25,405 nucleotides of DNA, taken from contig MSJI02000713.1 of the NCBI GenBank assembly GCA_001931905.2, positions 1 to 25,405 of the forward strand, read 5' to 3'. The stretch comes from Cladosporium sp. IMV 00045. Its lineage: Eukaryota > Ascomycota > Dothideomycetes > Cladosporiales > Cladosporiaceae. The position numbers were made by a program, and so were the translations under genes. The notes beneath the pieces are model-generated. The model saw only the letters and a program-made list of their open reading frames with translations. It searched no databases and was not told where the DNA came from. Within the stretch, counting starts at the first letter, position 1; each line of letters begins with the position of its first letter. This document shows, piece after piece, positions 10,512 to 19,431 of the stretch.

Positions 10512-10997
10512 ATGTCATCATCACCAGTCATTTCAGGCCATTGCGCCTGCGGCAAAATAACATGGACATCAACTTCACCTCCCGAAAGACTAGAGTTCTG
10601 CTACTGCCGCACCTGCCAGCAAACATCGGGAGCGCCATTTGCGCCGTGGATTGAAGTCGCAAAATCCGCGTTGACATGGTCTGGCGGCGAGATGTCGAGC
10701 TGGAGGCCTACCATCGGCGACCGCGACATTAGTGTCTCTACGAGGTTCTTCTGCACCAGCTGCGGCTCGTGCCTCGCAATCCAGTACGACCTGGACTTCT
10801 ACGCTGGAACCACTCACATTGCTGCCGGCACGGTGAGCAAAGGCGCCGACACCGTGCCTGAGGTCAGCATGCATCTTTGGGTCAAGAGGGCGCCGCGCTG
10901 GTATCGTGTCTCGTCCGACGACGGAGTGGCGCGATATCAAGATATTCCGAAGGAGTTTGAGGAAGTAATTGACGAGCACCAGAAGAAGCAATCTTGA
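10512..10997 (+). CDS. GFA-domain (Mss4-like) protein
   Basis: A 161-residue single-exon protein of the family named after glutathione-dependent formaldehyde-activating enzyme. Zinc-binding Cys residues are all present: Cys11 and Cys13 (HCACGKI), Cys30, Cys32 and Cys35 (CYCRTCQQTSGAPFAPW), and Cys81 and Cys84 (FFCTSCGSCL). The C-terminal MHLWVKRAPRWY and DDGVARYQ are also usual for the family. Fungal members are numerous and mostly of unknown substrate; binding of glutathione or a small thiol adduct is a family inference. No signal peptide is seen, so it is probably cytosolic. Its stop is 113 bases from the stop of the convergent cupin gene. Both sit among secreted-enzyme genes, but the sequence shows no functional link. 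Confidence 0.88.
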   Translation: MSSSPVISGHCACGKITWTSTSPPERLEFCYCRTCQQTSGAPFAPWIEVAKSALTWSGGEMSSWRPTIGDRDISVSTRFFCTSCGSCLAIQYDLDFYAGTTHIAAGTVSKGADTVPEVSMHLWVKRAPRWYRVSSDDGVARYQDIPKEFEEVIDEHQKKQS

Positions 10998-11110
10998 ATC
11001 TCAGATGATGGGCTATGCTAAGATAAGGCCGTAGTAAACAAAGTAGAGCAATCGCAATCAGACGTTTTATTTCTCGTACTGCCTATCTAAAGGCTTAAAC
11101 CACCACTGCT

Positions 11111-11704
11111 TTACTCATTCTTCCTCGGCTGCTTATCAACAAGCGTAGTAGCATACAAAGCCATGGCCTGCATATTCGCCTCCGCCGGCATGGGCTTCCC
11201 GGCATCGCCCATCTGACTGAGCAACTTGAAGTAGTTAATATAGAATGCTGGCGTGGACGTGAAGAACAGCTTCGCCTCCTGGTCCGTCGGGTTGGAGAAA
11301 GTGTGCGGCGATCGGATGGGCACGGTCATGTAGTCGCCAGCGTGTGCGTCGATGACTTCCTTGTCTTTGCCCGGCTGCGAGGGGTCGGGCACGTGGAATC
11401 GGATGGTGCCCTGTGTGATGTAGAAGGTCTCGTCGTGCATTTCGTGCCAGTGCGGTGGTGGGCCGGGCGTTTTGGGTGGGAGGGTCAGCTCCACGGTGCC
11501 GAGACGGTTGTCTGTTTTGTTGGGTTAGTCTGGCTCAGGAGGCATGAAGTTGTTTTCTCCCTTACCAGTTCGAGAGCCATCCTCCAGAATACGGCATGTG
11601 ATCTGGCCTAGGTAGATGGTCTCCCCTGCCTTCGCGGGGACAAAGTTCAGTGGACGATCGGGGATCTTGATGAAGCCATCGAAACCGATTCCGGCAGAAG
11701 TCAT
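11111..11704 (-). CDS. Small cupin-domain protein
   Basis: Two exons (11704-11566 and 11511-11111) joined across a 54-base intron (donor GTAAGG, acceptor AACAG) give 179 residues. The start ATG at 11704 opens MTSAGIGFDGFIKIPDRPLN. The single cupin barrel has motif 1 as H67-x-H69-x4-E74-x6-G81 (HWHEMHDETFYITQG), an exact match to the consensus. Motif 2 carries the usual His (His116, IRSPHTFSN). Three His and one Glu would bind one metal ion. Cupins of this size include dioxygenases, isomerases and polyketide-tailoring proteins, so the reaction cannot be named. The C-terminal part (FYINYFKLLSQM, then a helical tail) resembles fungal cupin_2 proteins of secondary metabolism or aromatic catabolism. 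No signal peptide is present. Confidence 0.87.
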
Positions 11705-12230
11705 GGTTTAAAATTGTGATTGATGTTTCTTTGATGGGAAGTGTGGTGGTCTTAGAGAAAAATGTTCACATGTACTAGAAAGAAAGACCTATTAATTGAC
11801 AGGTTTCAATATTGATGAGCGTATTGCCCCACTACGTACGTCCAACTTGAAGGATGATGTCGGCCTCTCGGACCTCGCGGCGGGGCCGACGATGTTATGT
11901 CCGTCGTGCACTTCTACATGTATGTTTTTCTTTTGTCTTCTGCACATTTTCCGATACGAATAGACGTGCATAATGGCAGTGAGTTTCAAGGCACTGTATA
12001 TGAGAAGTTTGGGACGGCATGTCAGATCGGCTGCAAGAAGAGACTGATATACATGGGTCTCATTCAGAGGAAAAGGCAAGCAAAAATATGATCAACTGTG
12101 CACGAACTAAAAATATTTTTACTACTGGTAGCCACATCAAAATTATCATCAGATGGGATATATGAGTTAACTTGAATGCAAGGAGCTATCACATGTAACC
12201 CGGTTCATACGAAGGATACATCACAGACGC
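11705..12230. other. Intergenic region between cupin and second carboxypeptidase
   Basis: These 526 bases hold the upstream region of the cupin and the 3' flank of the carboxypeptidase, both on the minus strand. The area is AT-rich and includes the palindrome AAAAATATTTTT at 12109-12120. No gene is seen. Confidence 0.5.
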
Positions 12231-14162
12231 TCATTCATCCAACGACGATATACGACCTAGCAAAAGCTCCATGGCACGAAAAGATGGCCCTGGAGCGTAC
12301 CTGGACCTGATCAGCGAATGGTGCTTACAGCAGATGTAGGATCGGACTTGCCTGGGTAACTCATGGCCGCCCAAATCAACCTCATAGAACGTGAGTCCGC
12401 GCTCACTTCCCCATGTGCCTACAATGCCAGCCATTGACGCATCATCGAGAATGGAGTCGTGGCTATATGGCGAAAAGAACTTCAAGTTAGAGGTCAGCCT
12501 TACATTTTGAACCCAGGCCAGCCACACATTGTACTACTCACTCGTCTCGACGGCCTCTCCTGAAACCCTTGCGAACCTCCCCAAGTCACGTTCTGCAAAG
12601 CCAGCAGCGTCCCATTAGTCGGCACCAGCAAGTCCAGCCCGCCGCTGCCGATGATCACATTGTTTGTGTACTCTATCACTCGACTGAGGAGATTGATCAT
12701 CGCGGGTGGCTCGCTGTACGGATCTCCCAAGACTGGCGATCCGTCAGTGCCGTTGCGGAATACGCCTTGTACGCATCGGACCCAGGCTCCTTCGTCTGGG
12801 ACGTGGAAGGCTGCGCGGACAGAAGGCTGGGAGAACCAGGTCGGTTGCTGCTGGGTCGTGTCTGGAAAATATGGGCCGAGGATGGATCTTTTGCTATGGT
12901 GAGCAGGTTGCGCTTCTTCGGAGCGGAGAATGGAGTGAGGCTTACTCTGGTTGTGGACAGATATCGGTGATATGATACACATTGAAGCACGGATTCAGAA
13001 GACCAGCAGCCGCCGTGATGCTCGGGAACATATCACAATTCTCACGTGCCCACGTATCGTTCTGCCAGACGAGTTGGCGGAAAGGCTCAGCCGGAGTTGG
13101 ATAACGAAAGTGGTCGCCGGACATAACGTTTCAAACCACATTGATCAGCTCGACTGTCAAGGTCGGTCATGAAAGTATCGTTGAGGCCGAGGTCTCGATT
13201 CCAGTGGGCGGCATATTCGGGCAGGAGCATGTTCATCTGCAGGTTGCTGTCGCCGATGACTGCGGCGTTCATGTGGACGCCTGCGAGGTTGTAGTGAGTG
13301 ATGTCTCCCGATCCGATGAACTGCACTCACCGCGAGAAGTCAGCATGCCGTAGAAGTAATAGCCTACTCATTCTCGTAGACCTACCGCACCTGCAATGTA
13401 CGGGATATAGAAGCCCGCATAGCTCTCACCGGTGAGATACACCCTCCAATCCCGCATACCGAAGAGTTCGACAAAGTTCTCCCAAAACCCAGCGAATTGC
13501 GTAGCAAGCTCATACTCGTCGTGTATCGACGGTTCGCCCTGCGTATAGCCCACGCCAACCGGCTGGTCGATCCAGACAACGTTTGTAAGATTCAACCAAG
13601 TGAACGGATTGGGCGCTGGTGAATCCATTTCTGGCAACCAATTGATGGGGCCGTTTCCTTGGAGAAATCCTTCCATGGAACTGCAGCCTGGACCGCCGTT
13701 CACTGCGATCAATCAGAAGGGTAGACTGAATCGGTGGTTGCTGTGGTTTACGTACGCCAGATGACGATTTCATTCTTGGGTTTTGGGTGATAGCTTGGGA
13801 AGAACCAGAAGAACAGCTTTCGCATCTCGTCGGAGTCGCTGGAAATCGGGAGGAGTCCGGCGTAGCTTTCGCCGACGTTCCAGGTGATGTTGGGGAGTGT
13901 GCTGCCGTCTACGACGAAGGCTACGGTGCATCAGTGTTGACAATCCTTCTGTTGAGATGTGATACTCACGCTTTGTGGTCTCTGTGAGATACCTCGCTGA
14001 TGCTTGTTGCAACTCAGGATTTTGAAGGTCGTTTGAAGATGAGGCTTCCTTTCCCAAGACACCTCTAGCAAATTGCAGTGCTAGAAGTATTACTAAAACG
14101 TGCAGGAGCAGGACCGTTGGAAGGTTTCTGCATGTCAACAACTCCATGGTGTGCAGAACCAT
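12231..14162 (-). CDS. Serine carboxypeptidase, family S10, eight exons, with an apparent one-base frameshift
   Basis: This is a second secreted S10 exopeptidase, not a close copy of the 2621 gene. Coding pieces in transcription order are 14162-13970, 13920-13756, 13702-13386, 13320-12946, 12887-12542, 12479-12352 and 12300-12231. If one base is removed from the fourth piece the model is 530 residues. Seen directly: a hydrophobic signal segment (LLLHVLVILLALQFA), NVGESYAGLLPI, GGPGCSS (122-128), WIDQPVGVGYTQGE, catalytic Ser213 in TGESYAGFYIPY, Asp435 in GGLDLLVPTNGT and His504 in GGHELPRYAPG. The family's Cys and Asn-glycosylation sites are present. The start has the ideal GCCGCCACCATGG context; a second ATG five codons later is also good. 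The frame breaks at the AAA (minus strand) at 13129-13131 between DQCG and SGDHFRYPTPAEPF, so as written the protein stops early. All other exons are open, suggesting a recent mutation or an assembly error. The last intron is GC-AG. Confidence 0.88.
12301..12351 (-). other. GC-AG intron, last intron of the second carboxypeptidase
   Basis: On the minus strand the exon ends TTACCCAG, followed by GCAAGT, and the intron ends GGTCCAG before GTACGCTCC. This 51-base splice joins GHELPR to YAPGPSFRAMELLLGRI, the expected S10 ending. The nearest GT donor gives the wrong frame. Confidence 0.85.
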
Positions 14163-14215
14163 GGTGGCGGCGATGAATTTTCCTCCTGACTTAGGCGTCG
14201 CATGAACTGTAAGCA

Positions 14216-14223
14216 GATATATG
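14216..14223 (-). promoter_or_regulatory. Possible TATA box of the second carboxypeptidase gene
   Basis: CATATATC on the minus strand lies about 54 bases before the ATG at 14162. Sequence and distance fit a TATA element with a very short leader. Confidence 0.45.
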
Positions 14224-14246
14224 GAAAGTATTTGAGCAGCCCATGT

Positions 14247-14549
14247 TCATCGTTTACCATCTTCGCGCTTTGGGCGAGGCTGAGTATATACTGCAAAATC
14301 TCTTGAAGCATTGTACAGCTCCAACGCCATTATTCCAAGAAGCATGAAGTTGGCACTGAGTACAGGGTACAGAGGTGCAAAAAATCTGTATCTGAGTGTC
14401 GAGTCCAGTCGAGTCGTGAAGTCTACAAGATTCTGGTACCCCTGAAGCATCGTGGTCGCCTGACCTGCAATGTCGTAACGGACTAGTCGCCACAAGGCAA
14501 AGTAATTATAATACAGCAATGAGCGCAGTGGCGCATGGCATGTGAGCAT
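14247..14549 (-). CDS. Possible small protein of unknown function
   Basis: An open frame of 100 codons contains a hydrophobic stretch (YPVLSANFMLLGIMALELYN) and an otherwise protein-like mix (NYFALWRLVRYDIAGQATTM, LQGYQNLVDFTTRLDSTLRY), ending in a basic tail PRPKREDGKR. It could be a one-pass membrane protein or the last exon of a longer gene whose 5' part I cannot place between 14550 and 14920. No family was recognised. It sits inside the upstream region of the carboxypeptidase on the same strand. Confidence 0.3.
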   Translation of the reverse strand: MLTCHAPLRSLLYYNYFALWRLVRYDIAGQATTMLQGYQNLVDFTTRLDSTLRYRFFAPLYPVLSANFMLLGIMALELYNASRDFAVYTQPRPKREDGKR

Positions 14550-14921
14550 GTTAAGATCGCTCTACAGGCCTTCGGCGTACCCAGTCCAATAGTCTGTTCC
14601 AGAAGAGCGCCAAAGCCGAGATACAGCGGTCACCGCTCACCAGGGAAATCCAGGTCCAAGGCAACGACTTGAGTACAAGTAACCAGTTAGATGCGGCTGA
14701 TGCGACGATTGGCGATGGTTTAATGAAGTCGAATCTGTTTCAGCCGCAGTGCCACACTGATGACCCCGAACTCGATGGGACGATGCCTGTCTCGGTGACG
14801 CAGCATCTTTGCCGCAGCAAAGAAGAATTCTAGAATGTTTAATGACGGATGTACGCACAAGCAGTCATATGTAACAATTGGGTAGTCATTTTCATGTCCT
14901 CGTAAAAGAATATCGTGTCCC

Positions 14922-15798
14922 TCACCTCGAGCCGCCAACGAATCGTCTCATTCCCACGCTCTTGGCTTTCTTCCCCTTCTCCCGAGCCTGCAAGGGATGT
15001 TCCTTTTCCCATCTCTCGTCCTCTTTGTACGCTTCGACGGCAGACTCGAAGTCCCAATCCGCCTGCTGCATGTACAATGTAGCAACATCATACCTGAGTG
15101 AAGGGGAAATACTTGTCAGCTCACATCAGTCCTGCGGTCAATTTATATCTCAGAAATCTAGGAAAAACTCACTCTGCAACTTTACACGCCATCATCCACC
15201 TCCGTACTTTATTCTTCCTGATCTCCTCTTCCTCGCTCTCCAGCGGCCGCGGGCTGAGCGACACGCCCGCCTTGTAGTACTCGCCGGGGACCAAGAGCGT
15301 CTTCCTCGCTTGCACCAGGTGATCGGAGTAGACGTTGTTCGCCTTCCTCAAAGCGTCGATGGGCACGTCGTACGCCAGCGCGAGCGATCTCATCGAATCC
15401 CCCGGTGCCACGAAGTGTAACACATCCTCGGCTGGCGCGGCGGCACTTTTGCCGCAGCTTGCGTCGCCTGTGTAGCTGGCGGCGGAGTAGGGTGGAAGGG
15501 CTTCTTCTTCTTCCTCTTCTGGTGATGAGCTTGTGTTCTGGGTTACTGTGCTCTTGGATTGTTGCTCTTGTGGTTGCAGCGAGGAGTATGCTGGTGGGTC
15601 GCGGAGGCCTTGCGGTAGTGATGATGGCGCGGTCGTGATTTGGCAGTAGGGACAGTACGTCTCGTAGCGTTTGTTCTGGTTCAGGCAACGGGCGCAGATG
15701 GTCCGGTTGCAGCAGGGCAATGTCCGACCAGGGAAGAGAGGTTTCTCGGACGGTGTTGAGTATACCTGTGCGCAGGTGGCGCAGGCATCTGAGGACAT
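14922..15798 (-). CDS. Intracellular LysM-domain protein with N-terminal zinc cluster
   Basis: Two exons (15798-15173 and 15093-14922, 79-base intron with GTGAGT donor) give 265 residues. The N-terminus carries paired cysteines resembling a treble-clef or RING-like zinc fold (Cys6, Cys9, Cys29, Cys30, Cys35, Cys38, Cys49, Cys52; CATC, CARC, CPYC). A low-complexity Ser/Glu-rich linker follows (about 60-125). A LysM domain is at about 128-172 (HFVAPGDSMRSLALAYDVPI, LVQARKTLLVPGEYY). The second exon encodes a short acidic helical segment (YDVATLYMQQADWDFESAVE) that looks UBA-like. No signal peptide exists, so this is not a chitin-masking effector but one of the intracellular fungal LysM proteins, whose role is unclear. 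The minus-strand stop at 14922-14924 overlaps a possible GTGAGG donor, so a further exon cannot be excluded. Confidence 0.85.
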
Positions 15799-16557
15799 GA
15801 TGGTGGTGGCGGTGGTGATAGTAGGAAATAGGAAGTGAATGTGATATTGTTATTGCATATGCATTACTGAGGTCTTGTCTACACCGTGAGAGACATAGGT
15901 CATCAGATCTACATGGACAAACTCAAGTCTTCATGTGCCCAAGAATGGATGACGAAAGACATCGTGGATATAGAGTGTCGACCTGCATCGATTTGCCACG
16001 CGGGATTCACGATCAACAAGCCGCTAGGATGCGGGTACGGCTGCTATCTGCGACTTTCAACTTCCGAGCGAATGCGAGATTGAGAAGGGTGTTCGGCGAG
16101 CTGCGGGCCCGGGGCGTGGCGGCAAGGCGGCAAATCTCTCTCGCCTTCAACACAGAATGGAAGAGAGAAGTCTGGGGTGACGTGCAGCAGAGGCGTGTGT
16201 GAAGCGCCGTAGAGAAGCACAGCCCGCCCATTTCATCTCCCGTTCCTCCTCTCCCAATAACAACAACACCCAACTCACACTTGTTGTTCGTCAACCACCA
16301 CAACTCCTCCTTCACCCCAATTAGTTAATCGACATTGACCGATATACATTCCTTTACATCCACCGCCAATCGCCTCTTCGACGTTTGCCACCCGCCCGCA
16401 ATCTCTCTTCAAACACTGCCTGTCTCCTGATCGCGTGGCCCTCCAAGCGATACCGGAACAGAGTGGTCTGATTGCGCAACGCCTTGTTGCGCCCGCCGGC
16501 GCGTCTATAATATCAAGTGTATCGCTCCCAACATATCCATCCACTTCCGTGCCCGTC
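15799..16557. other. Divergent promoter region, LysM gene (-) and hydroxylase gene (+)
   Basis: These 759 bases separate two divergent start codons. The half near the hydroxylase is pyrimidine-rich (TTCCTCCTCTCCC, CTCTCTTC) and contains no ATG from about 16300 to 16557, as expected for a long 5' UTR. No other gene is seen. Confidence 0.55.
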
Positions 16558-18018
16558 ATGGCCAACACAACCGCCATACACGGCATCCCGCCGCTTCCCG
16601 AATACACCCTCGAACCGCTGCCGCCTCTCATTCCATGGATCTCCGACGCATACCTTTCACTGGCGCTGCCTGTGATTGCATACTGGGCAATGTCAATGCT
16701 CTTCCACGTCATTGACGAGCTGGACTTGTTCCCACAATACAGGCTGCACACACCGGCGGAAGTGCTCAAGAGAAACCATGTTTCCAGGTGGGACGTCTTC
16801 AGAGATGTCATCATCCAGCAAGGCATTCAGACTGTAGTTGGACTGGGTCTTGCTCTTACAGATCCAGAGCCCGTGCAGGGCAAGGCTGACTACGATGTCT
16901 CCGTCTGGGCGCAAAGAGTACGAATTGCACAAAGAGCTATCCCAGGAGTGCTCGGATTGTTTGGATTGGATGCTGCAGGAATTGCTAAGAACTTTGGCGG
17001 AGAACATGCAATGCTGTCTGGTGCATTGGCAGGCGGCGTGTACAACGATCTCACGCAGACCGTGATGCAGTCTGGCGAACAAATCCTGGCGCCTGCGTTC
17101 GCGAGCTGGGAGATCAACACCGCGAAAGCCATCTATTACCTTGGTATTCCGGCGCTGCAGTTCGTCATCGCCATTCTCATCGTCGACACATGGCAATATT
17201 TCTTGCACCGCGCCATGCACATGAACAAATGGCTCTACACCACATTCCATGCTCGCCACCACCGCCTTTACGTCCCGTACGCCTACGGAGCTCTGTACAA
17301 CCACCCATTCGAAGGCTTCTTGCTCGACACCTGCGGAGCTGGCATTGCGTACTTGCTCACTGGAATGACCTGCAGGCAGAGCATGTGGTTCTTCACCATG
17401 AGCACCGTGAAGACTGTCGATGACCACTGCGGATATGCATTCCCCTGGGATCCTCTGCAGCACGTCACAAGCAACAATGCCGGCTACCACGATGTGCACC
17501 ACCAATCGTGGGGTATCAAGACCAACTTCAGCCAGCCATTCTTCACCTTCTGGGACGCCATTTTGGGTACTAAATGGACCGGCGGCGACGTCTCTGCGAG
17601 ATACGAGCGCGCTCGTCTCGCCGCACAGAAGAAGGTCGATGATGAGAAGGCTGCTGCTGTCACTGCTTCGTCTCCCGCTGAGAGCAAGCAGAGCCCACAG
17701 CCATACGCGAATGAAGCGAACCAGGCATCATCCACAGCCCGCGCCGCCAACCCAGTGCTAGAGCCCAGCATTCCAGCAGGCAAAGCCGCGCAACAAGCGC
17801 TTGGCAGCCGACAGCAGGTGCTCGACGACAGGCAAGGTGGCGGCGTCGGTGTGTTGGCAGAGGAGACTGCAGAAGAAGTCCAAGCGCAGCAGCAATTGCG
17901 TCGAAGCCCCAGAAAGCGATCGAAAAGCTCAGGCTTGAAGGGCTTCGCTGATAGAGTCGGTGAGAGCTTACAGGGAAAAGGTACAGGCGTGCTCGGAGTG
18001 GAGAACTCGAGTAGATGA
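16558..18018 (+). CDS. SUR2: Sphinganine C4-monooxygenase (SUR2-type fatty acid hydroxylase)
   Basis: This ER-membrane di-iron enzyme hydroxylates dihydrosphingosine or dihydroceramide at C4 to phytosphingosine-type bases. From ATG 16558 the intronless frame gives 486 residues. The three His boxes are present: HRAMH (217-221), HARHH (231-235) and HDVHH (311-315). An extra conserved His lies in ALYNHPFEG. Hydrophobic segments lie at about residues 28-50 (LSLALPVIAYWAMSMLFHVI), near 194-215 (ALQFVIAILIVDTWQYF) and around 265-285. The family phrase LFPQYRLHTPAEVLKRNHVS is intact. The frame stays open upstream to at least 16435, but there is no earlier ATG, and MANTTAIHGIPPLPEYTLEP fits known N-termini, so 16558 is chosen. 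The C-terminal about 130 residues are disordered, Ala/Gln-rich and end basic (RRSPRKRSKSS), longer than in yeast Sur2 (about 350 residues). Confidence 0.93.
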   Translation: MANTTAIHGIPPLPEYTLEPLPPLIPWISDAYLSLALPVIAYWAMSMLFHVIDELDLFPQYRLHTPAEVLKRNHVSRWDVFRDVIIQQGIQTVVGLGLALTDPEPVQGKADYDVSVWAQRVRIAQRAIPGVLGLFGLDAAGIAKNFGGEHAMLSGALAGGVYNDLTQTVMQSGEQILAPAFASWEINTAKAIYYLGIPALQFVIAILIVDTWQYFLHRAMHMNKWLYTTFHARHHRLYVPYAYGALYNHPFEGFLLDTCGAGIAYLLTGMTCRQSMWFFTMSTVKTVDDHCGYAFPWDPLQHVTSNNAGYHDVHHQSWGIKTNFSQPFFTFWDAILGTKWTGGDVSARYERARLAAQKKVDDEKAAAVTASSPAESKQSPQPYANEANQASSTARAANPVLEPSIPAGKAAQQALGSRQQVLDDRQGGGVGVLAEETAEEVQAQQQLRRSPRKRSKSSGLKGFADRVGESLQGKGTGVLGVENSSR

Positions 18019-19431
18019 GAATGTCACAGCAAGGAAATCAAGAACTAAGTAAACCAGGAAAAGGAAAGCAAGAAAGAAAGCAACATAATGTCAACTTTGC
18101 GAGGGAATGAAACTGGGAAATTGGAGGCTTCTTTTGGGTTAGGGGTAATGTCTTTTCTTCTTCTTCGAGGTTTCTTTTGGGAAACGTTACGGTCGTTCTA
18201 TTATCTTTTTTACAAGACACTGGCCGGCTGCACTTACAAATGTCGTTGCCTATTTTCTCCAGGAATTCTACTTAGCCTCATGTAAATAGTATGTGTACTC
18301 TCATCAACGGCTGGATAATATTCACTTATTTGCACACTTCTGGAATGTTCCCCTGTTCCTGCGTTGATGCCTTAGGAGCCGGCACATTCAAAGTCCAGTA
18401 ATCCGAGTGTTTGTTTTTCTTTTTCCGAAGACCTTGAACTAACGCCGACGGACGGTCGTCTGTGCTTGTGTTCTAGGTCCGTGTTGAAGGGCGAGCGATT
18501 CCTTGCACTTCTGGAGCCTCATCAGACGGGAGGGGCAAAACGAGAGCACGTGACTAGAGATCCAAGTGACTGGCTACGATTGTGGTAGATGCACGTAAGA
18601 TAGAGGCACAGCGTATGGTAGTAGATCACCTGCAGTGACGGGCAGACAATCGAGAGCACACATTGATTTCAATACAAGCGACAAGTATTACTACTGTCAG
18701 CCGGCAGACTCTTCCCTTCAGTCTTGCCAGATTCCAATCTCTCAGCCCACATCGGTCCGCACTTTCTCTGGCCGTATTTTGCGCTCCGCCCCGCCTCGTC
18801 ACCGAGCAACGGTAAACAGAGAGAGAAGAGAGAAAGCCAGGCAATCCGTTTCCCTCTCCTGAACGCTTTCTCTGTCGAAACTCTTCCTTCGGCACCAACA
18901 CAACTCCCTTCTCCTCCTCGTTCATATTCCATCAAAAATTACACTCGACCGCCTGAAGTCACGGTGTCGAAAAACCAAACAAGAGTGACATCACCAAGCG
19001 CGCTCGATCGTACCAAAAAAGTTCGATACCTGGAACTCTCTTTGGGCAAATACCCCCCCAAAGCTTCCACTTCTTCTCTCCTTCCTGAGTGGACCCTGCG
19101 TTTCTGCGTCAGCGAACAACCAAGCACACTTGCACTTCGCCCTGCTGCAAGGCCTTGAACCTTACACCCAAGACCTCACTACTGCTCACTACCGCACTTC
19201 ACCACAAACCTCTCTCCCTTCCGACTTCTCGGCACATACATCTTTTTTTGTCTCGGTGTCAGTCCACGCTACTGCTACAATACCGAGCTAGGACTTCACC
19301 TCTTCCCATCTTGACGCCCACCACAACCACATCCACCACCACTACCCACCTCACTCCTTTCGGCGGCGTATGGTGCTGCGCTTTTTCTCAGCCTTGTAAT
19401 TTGACTTGACCGATCCGCTTTCTCGCCCAAT
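18019..19431. other. Intergenic region and importin-beta promoter or 5' UTR
   Basis: These 1.4 kb hold the hydroxylase 3' flank and a long upstream region of the importin gene. From about 18880 it is strongly C/T-rich with many CCACCAC-type runs (19310-19360), typical of a 5' UTR. An open forward frame at 18724-19158 has the composition of such leader sequence and no family features. No gene is called. Confidence 0.55.
18547..18552. promoter_or_regulatory. CACGTG E-box-like palindrome
   Basis: GAGCACGTGACT contains the core recognised by basic helix-loop-helix factors such as Cbf1/Pho4 types. It lies about 880 bases before the importin ATG, so its relevance is uncertain. Confidence 0.25.

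Noticed and set aside
16693..17505. 270-codon minus-strand open frame opposite the hydroxylase
   Set aside because: It overlaps the His-box region of a well-identified gene on the other strand and has no motif of its own.
18724..19158. 144-codon open frame upstream of importin-beta
   Set aside because: It sits in pyrimidine-rich leader sequence, has skewed Ser/Pro/Arg composition and no family features.
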